Shown piece after piece: positions 60,180-64,000 of a stretch of 64,000 nt of DNA. Each line of letters starts with the position of its first letter. Positions within the stretch are counted from its first letter, which is position 1. The notes beneath the pieces were generated by a model. The model worked only from the letters and a program-made list of their open reading frames with translations, was not told the DNA's origin and did not search any database. A program made the translations under genes and the position numbers. The DNA comes from an uncultured Litoreibacter sp. (GTDB lineage Bacteria > Pseudomonadota > Alphaproteobacteria > Rhodobacterales > Rhodobacteraceae), in the NCBI GenBank assembly GCA_947501685.1, contig CANMWQ010000004.1:310001-374000 (forward strand). Direction: 5' to 3'.

Positions 60180-61175
60180 TTAGCCAGCCGCGTTCAGAGC
60201 CTGTGCGGCGTCGATATTCTCCTGGCCTACATCATCCTGGAACTGCGACCAGACGGGCTTCATCGCGTCGACCCATTCCTGACGCTGCTCGGCGGTCAGC
60301 TGACGCACCTCGCCACCAGCGCCGATGATCGACTGCTTGGCCTGCTCGTTCACCTCAAAGGCAGCCGCGTTGCGCGAGACAGTGACCTCTTCCAGAATGG
60401 TCAGAAACTGGTCGCGCACGTCTGGCTCAAGGCTGTCGAGGAAATCCACGGAGGCCACGACCAGATAGTCGATGATGCCGTGATTGGTCTCGGTCACGCC
60501 GTCCTGGACTTCAAAGAACTTGCGGCCAAAGATATTGGACCATGTGTTCTCCTGCCCGTCCACAACGCCCTGCTGCAACGCGCCGTACACTTCGGCAAAC
60601 GCCATTTTCTGCGGGTTGGCACCGAGCGCTTCCATCTGCGCCACAAGCACGTCAGACGGCTGCACGCGGAATTTCAGACCATTGGCGTCGGTTGGCGAGA
60701 TCAGCGGCACGTTGGCCGAGAATTGCTTCATGCCATTGTGCCAGAATTGCAGGCCCTGAATGCCGCGTTTCTGCATCGAGTCTTTCAACGCCTGACCCTG
60801 TGGGCCGTTCTGGAAGGCATCAACGGTTTCGATATCCTTGAACATGAAGGGCAGATCGAAGAGGCGGAACTGCTTGGTGAATTTTTCAAACAGCGACAGC
60901 GACGGCGCGGCCAGCTGGATGTCGCCTTGCAGCATCGCCTCAAGTACCTTTTCGTCGGTGTAGAGCGTCGAGTTCGGGAACACTTCGATGCAGGCCTTGC
61001 CGTTCATCTCTTCGTTCACGCGGTTGGCCAGCTCAGTGGCCGCGATGCCCTTAGGGTGCTTGTCGGTGTTGGTGACGTGGCTGAATTTCATCACCACTTC
61101 GCCCGCGTCGCAGGCGGCCATGGCAGCGGTGGCCGACACGGCCAAAGCGATTGCGGTTGTTGTCAGGAATTTCAT
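60180..61175 (-). CDS. dctP: TRAP transporter solute-binding protein DctP
   Basis: This 331-residue periplasmic protein starts with a signal peptide MKFLTTTAIALAVSATAAMA. The mature part shows VVMKFSHVTNTDKHPKG, RLFDLPFMFKD, KFRVQPSDVLVAQMEALGA with the Arg that clamps substrate carboxylate, and FAEVYGALQQGVVDGQENT. It resembles Rhodobacter DctP for C4-dicarboxylates. The regulator pair upstream also fits this class. GGAGGAACAGC precedes the ATG. The 220-bp gap before dctD must carry its promoter; I found no sigma-54 motif there. Confidence 0.93.
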   Translation of the reverse strand: MKFLTTTAIALAVSATAAMAACDAGEVVMKFSHVTNTDKHPKGIAATELANRVNEEMNGKACIEVFPNSTLYTDEKVLEAMLQGDIQLAAPSLSLFEKFTKQFRLFDLPFMFKDIETVDAFQNGPQGQALKDSMQKRGIQGLQFWHNGMKQFSANVPLISPTDANGLKFRVQPSDVLVAQMEALGANPQKMAFAEVYGALQQGVVDGQENTWSNIFGRKFFEVQDGVTETNHGIIDYLVVASVDFLDSLEPDVRDQFLTILEEVTVSRNAAAFEVNEQAKQSIIGAGGEVRQLTAEQRQEWVDAMKPVWSQFQDDVGQENIDAAQALNAAG

Positions 61176-61395
61176 GCTGTTCCTCCCAGAAACATATCAG
61201 TTACAGGCGAATGTCGCCCTGCCGGAAGGATACTCATGGCGTAAATGCCCGCTCAAGCCGCCGCCAAAAGCTTTTCGATATTTCCCCAAAAACCGTTTGG
61301 TCACAACGCGCTATGGTTCCGTTTAGCGGCACCGCGCCGGTAACGCCCAGCCACATGTGTGGGAAATCGCACATCTTTTGGCGTGAAATGACGCC

Positions 61396-62625
61396 CTAGC
61401 GGTAATCTTCCGGCCGGATCGAGTGCCGCCCCAGCTTGTCGTAAAACGTCTTGCGCGGCAGCTGCAACGCTTTGGCGGTCTCCGTGGCATGGCCGCCATG
61501 CGCGCGCAGCACCTCGATGATCACGGAGCGCTCCACCTGCGCCATCCGCTCCGCAAGGCTCAGCTGTTCCACGGCGTCGCGGTCGGGCAGCCCCATCGCG
61601 TGGCGCATCGCGGCATCCATCAGCGCCCGCGCATTGCCCGGCCACGGATTGGCCATCAGCCGCGCCATATGCTCCACCGACACTTTGGGCAGCGGCAGGT
61701 TCGCTTGCTCGCAGGCAATCGCCAGATAATGACGAAAGAGCACCGGAATATCCTCCGGGCGTTCGCGCAGGGCGGGAATGCGGATGCTGACGCCGTCCAA
61801 CTGCGCAAAGAGCGACGAGGCGGCGCCCTCCGCATGTCCAGACCGGCTCTTTGGCAACTCATCACTGGCGGCCAGCACACGCGCGCCGCCGCCCTGCTCC
61901 AGATGATCCAAGAGCACCCTCTGCGCGGACTCAGACAACTCAAACACCTCGTCCAGAAACAGGCTGCCCCCCTGCGCGGCCTGTAATGCCTCCGCCAGCG
62001 CCTCCGCGCTCAGACCTGTCGCGGCGCGTTTGACAAAGCCCCGCTTGGATCGCTCCGACAGCAGATGAATGACCTCCGCCACCTTTGAGGTCCCCGTCCC
62101 CGGCTCGCCCCAGATCAACACGTCGCTTTGACTGCGCGCCACGGCGCGCACCTGAACGCGCAACCGCTCGGAAGGCTCGGACACACCCAAAAGCAGCCGG
62201 GAGGCCACATCGCCGGCCTCAGCCGCCGTCCTGTGATTGCGCGCGGCCAAGACGCCGCGCCGAAACTCCGAGGCCCGCGTGACCACGTCCAGAAACTGCT
62301 GTGGCGCGCAGGGTTTTTCGAGGAAATCAAACGCGCCGCCCGACATGCCTTTGACGGCCATCGGGATATCACCTTCGCCAGTCAGCAAGATCACCGGCAG
62401 CTCGGGGTCGACGGCCTGACTATGCTCCAAAAGGTGGAAGCCGTCCCGGCCTGGCATCCGAATATCGGTGACCACCACCCCGTCAAACCCGCGGCTGATC
62501 ACGTCCTTGGCGACGATGAAAGACCCGGCCAGGATCGGCTCCATATCAGCCAGTTCCAAGGTTTGGCCCAGCGCCTCGCGCACCGCCGCATCATCATCAA
62601 CCAGCAAAACCCGAGCCACGTTCAC
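61396..62625 (-). CDS. dctD: DctD-type response regulator lacking the sigma-54 contact loop
   Basis: This protein has 409 residues. The receiver domain (1-120) has Asp54 in VVVTDIRMPGRDG, LLTGEGD and Lys104. The central AAA-like domain has Walker A GEPGTGTSK (173-181) with Thr at the Lys position, then goes from FVKRAATGLSAEALAEAL to GGSLFLDEV without the GAFTGA loop and its surroundings (about 40 residues short of DctD). A Fis-type HTH (HATETAKALQLPRKTFYDK) ends it. It should bind DNA on phosphorylation by DctB but cannot be a normal sigma-54 activator. It overlaps dctB by ATGA. Confidence 0.88.
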   Translation of the reverse strand: MNVARVLLVDDDAAVREALGQTLELADMEPILAGSFIVAKDVISRGFDGVVVTDIRMPGRDGFHLLEHSQAVDPELPVILLTGEGDIPMAVKGMSGGAFDFLEKPCAPQQFLDVVTRASEFRRGVLAARNHRTAAEAGDVASRLLLGVSEPSERLRVQVRAVARSQSDVLIWGEPGTGTSKVAEVIHLLSERSKRGFVKRAATGLSAEALAEALQAAQGGSLFLDEVFELSESAQRVLLDHLEQGGGARVLAASDELPKSRSGHAEGAASSLFAQLDGVSIRIPALRERPEDIPVLFRHYLAIACEQANLPLPKVSVEHMARLMANPWPGNARALMDAAMRHAMGLPDRDAVEQLSLAERMAQVERSVIIEVLRAHGGHATETAKALQLPRKTFYDKLGRHSIRPEDYR

Positions 62626-64000
62626 GCCGCCACCTCCGCCGGTTGCTCGCGGGTCAGCTCGATGGTGAATTCGGCCCCACCCTCAGGGTGGTTGCGCCCC
62701 CTGATATCGCCGCCGAAGCTTTGCACCAGCCCATAGGAAATCGACAAGCCCAGCCCCATCCCTTCCGAGCGGCCAACCTCTTTGGTGGAGTAGAACGGAT
62801 CGAAAATTTTCTCCGCATCCTCCAGCCCCGGCCCAGTGTCGCGCACAGAGACACAGACCGTATCCTCCACCGTGACGCTGAGGCTCAAATGCTTCTCAGG
62901 CTGGTCCTCCATCGCGTCCACCGCGTTGCTGATCAGGTTGATCAGCACCTGTTGCAGCCGCACCTCGCCCGCATGCACAAAAATCGGCCCTTCCGGGATC
63001 GCGCGCGTCAGGCGGACGCCTTCATGGCGCAATCTGCTCTCCGACAGGTCCAGCACCGCCTCAATCGCGGCCAGCAGATCCACCTGCCCCAACGGCTCGC
63101 GCTCCTGTCTGGAAAACGCCCGCAGGTTCTTGATGATCCGGCCCATCCGCCGCGCCAGCTCGTTGATCCGGCCAAGATTTTCGCCCGCCACATCCGCCTT
63201 GCCCCGGCGCAGAAACTCCTCGCCATTTTCGGCAAAAGACCGGATCGCCATCAGGGGCTGGTTCAGCTCATGGCTGATGCCCGCCGACATCTGCCCCAGC
63301 GCCGACAGCTTGCTGGCCTGCAACAGCTCTTGCTGGGCCTGCTCAAGAGCGGCGGTGCGTTTGGCCACCCGCGCCTCAAGCCGCGCATTGGCCTCCTCCT
63401 CCACCGCGATGCGTTGCAAGAACCCGCGCCGCCGTTCCGACAGGATCAAGATCGCAGCCCCCAGAATTAGGCCCAACGCGCCTGCCACCAAGGCTTGAAA
63501 CAGCGCCAACTGCTCGGCCTCCCGACTATCGGCGAGGATCTCGCCTTGCAGGTTCATCAAAGGCAGCGGCTGGGTGACATGCAGCGCCCGGGTTGGCAGG
63601 TATAACAGCTCGTCCTGCGCCCAGATCTCCGCCCCCGCCCAGATATTCGAGCGGAACGGGAAGAACGGCGTCAGCTGCGCAGCAGAGGGCTGGGAGGCGA
63701 TCTGGCCCGGCGCCCGCAACAGGTTGAATGGCTCGCGGCTGCGGTACAAAAGCTCGGTGCGGTTCGACACGAACACCACACCCGAGGCATCGGTGAAAAA
63801 CACCACCGTCGGCGAGGCGCGCCAGTCGGTCTCCACCGCCTCAAGGTCCAGCGACACGGCCACCGCGCCTGCAAATTTGCGGTCCATCCCAAAGATCGGC
63901 GCGGCAAAGGTAAAGGACCGCACGCCCGTCCCCTCGATCTGGGCATGAAGCGAGCCGAGCCCGCCCTGACTGGCCCGCTCGAAAAACGCGGTTTGGCCCA
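62622..64000 (-). CDS. dctB: Sensor histidine kinase DctB, N-terminus outside the window
   Basis: The frame is open to the right edge, so the start lies beyond it. The visible part begins in the periplasmic DctB-type sensor domain (RSFTFAAPIFGMDRKFAGAV, shown in part as FAAPIFGMDRKFAGAV, and FFTDASGVVFVSN). A membrane helix follows (LVAGALGLILGAAILIL), then a coiled coil, the H box GISHELNQPLMAIRSF, the N box LINLISNAVDAME, and the ATP lid DTGPGLED with GMGLGLSISYGLV. It should sense C4-dicarboxylates and phosphorylate DctD Asp54. Confidence 0.92.
   Translation of the reverse strand, partial: GQTAFFERASQGGLGSLHAQIEGTGVRSFTFAAPIFGMDRKFAGAVAVSLDLEAVETDWRASPTVVFFTDASGVVFVSNRTELLYRSREPFNLLRAPGQIASQPSAAQLTPFFPFRSNIWAGAEIWAQDELLYLPTRALHVTQPLPLMNLQGEILADSREAEQLALFQALVAGALGLILGAAILILSERRRGFLQRIAVEEEANARLEARVAKRTAALEQAQQELLQASKLSALGQMSAGISHELNQPLMAIRSFAENGEEFLRRGKADVAGENLGRINELARRMGRIIKNLRAFSRQEREPLGQVDLLAAIEAVLDLSESRLRHEGVRLTRAIPEGPIFVHAGEVRLQQVLINLISNAVDAMEDQPEKHLSLSVTVEDTVCVSVRDTGPGLEDAEKIFDPFYSTKEVGRSEGMGLGLSISYGLVQSFGGDIRGRNHPEGGAEFTIELTREQPAEVAA

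Noticed and set aside
61176-61395. Sigma-54 promoter upstream of dctP
   Set aside because: The best GG...GC pair has an 11-base gap, not 10, and flanking bases do not fit; DctD also lacks GAFTGA.
1-64000. tRNA, rRNA, integrase or toxin-antitoxin genes
   Set aside because: I looked for cloverleaf-like sequence, recombinase motifs and small gene pairs and found none I can support.

Overview
The window is about 62% G+C and reads as chromosome of a Roseobacter-group alphaproteobacterium (Rhodobacterales). The evidence is the Rhodobacter/Paracoccus-style phaZ-phaC-phaP-phaR cluster, a C4-dicarboxylate-type DctPQM TRAP transporter with its own two-component system, a serS-surE-pcm-nlpD-like-tatCBA block, ThyX rather than ThyA, and protein families common in that group. 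I recognised no rRNA, tRNA, CRISPR array, transposase, integrase or phage gene. Most of the window is ordinary core chromosome.

Layout. 0-8 kb: nitrogen/polyamine catabolism, with two glutamine-synthetase-like ligases around a class I glutamine amidotransferase, a PuuB-like oxidase, a DegT-type aminotransferase, a LysR regulator and a class III aminotransferase. 8-14 kb: polyhydroxyalkanoate (PHA) storage, with regulator phaR, a secreted esterase, phasin phaP, synthase phaC and depolymerase phaZ. 14-18 kb: a compact minus-strand run (esterase, VOC protein, M15-like protein, SDR, MetE-like methyltransferase). 18-21 kb: thrS, an ArsC-like protein and a cold-shock gene. 20.9-22.9 kb: the only clearly accessory-looking stretch, with inverted repeats, twin 132-bp repeats holding long hairpins, a micro-ORF with a strong terminator, and an AT-richer membrane protein gene of unknown family.

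23-28 kb: thyX, a DUF817 membrane protein, glyoxalase I, a DUF1194 protein, a TauE/SafE permease and small secreted proteins. 28-31 kb: yajC-secD-secF. 31-40 kb: a trypsin-like protease, serS, a TspO-like membrane protein, surE-pcm-nlpD-like, a DUF815 ATPase and tatABC. 40-46 kb: a WYL regulator, purB, two small secreted proteins sharing a cysteine-pair motif, an isolated FliG homologue, a LysR remnant and an ankyrin protein. 46-56 kb: lon with a sigma-32-type promoter, tgt, a zinc-protease/RimK fusion whose ATP-grasp core is missing, an MFS transporter, two Fe-S assembly genes, a TfoX-like gene and tpiA. 56-64 kb: an SLC13-type permease, dctMQP, and dctD plus the 3' part of dctB.

How the parts work together. 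PhaC makes and PhaZ degrades PHA, PhaP coats the granules, and PhaR represses; two perfect 15-bp palindromes upstream of phaP, one filling the promoter spacer, fit the PhaR operator. SecDF-YajC and TatABC supply the two export routes used by the many signal-peptide proteins here. DctB/DctD probably control dctPQM, but this DctD lacks the sigma-54 contact loop and the Walker A lysine, so it should not act as a classical sigma-54 activator.

The best candidates for undescribed biology are the orphan FliG, the zinc-protease/collapsed-RimK fusion, the degenerate DctD, the repeat/micro-ORF region at 21-22 kb and the tandem repeat at the end of the PHA esterase gene. I did not find a complete new defence or mobile system.
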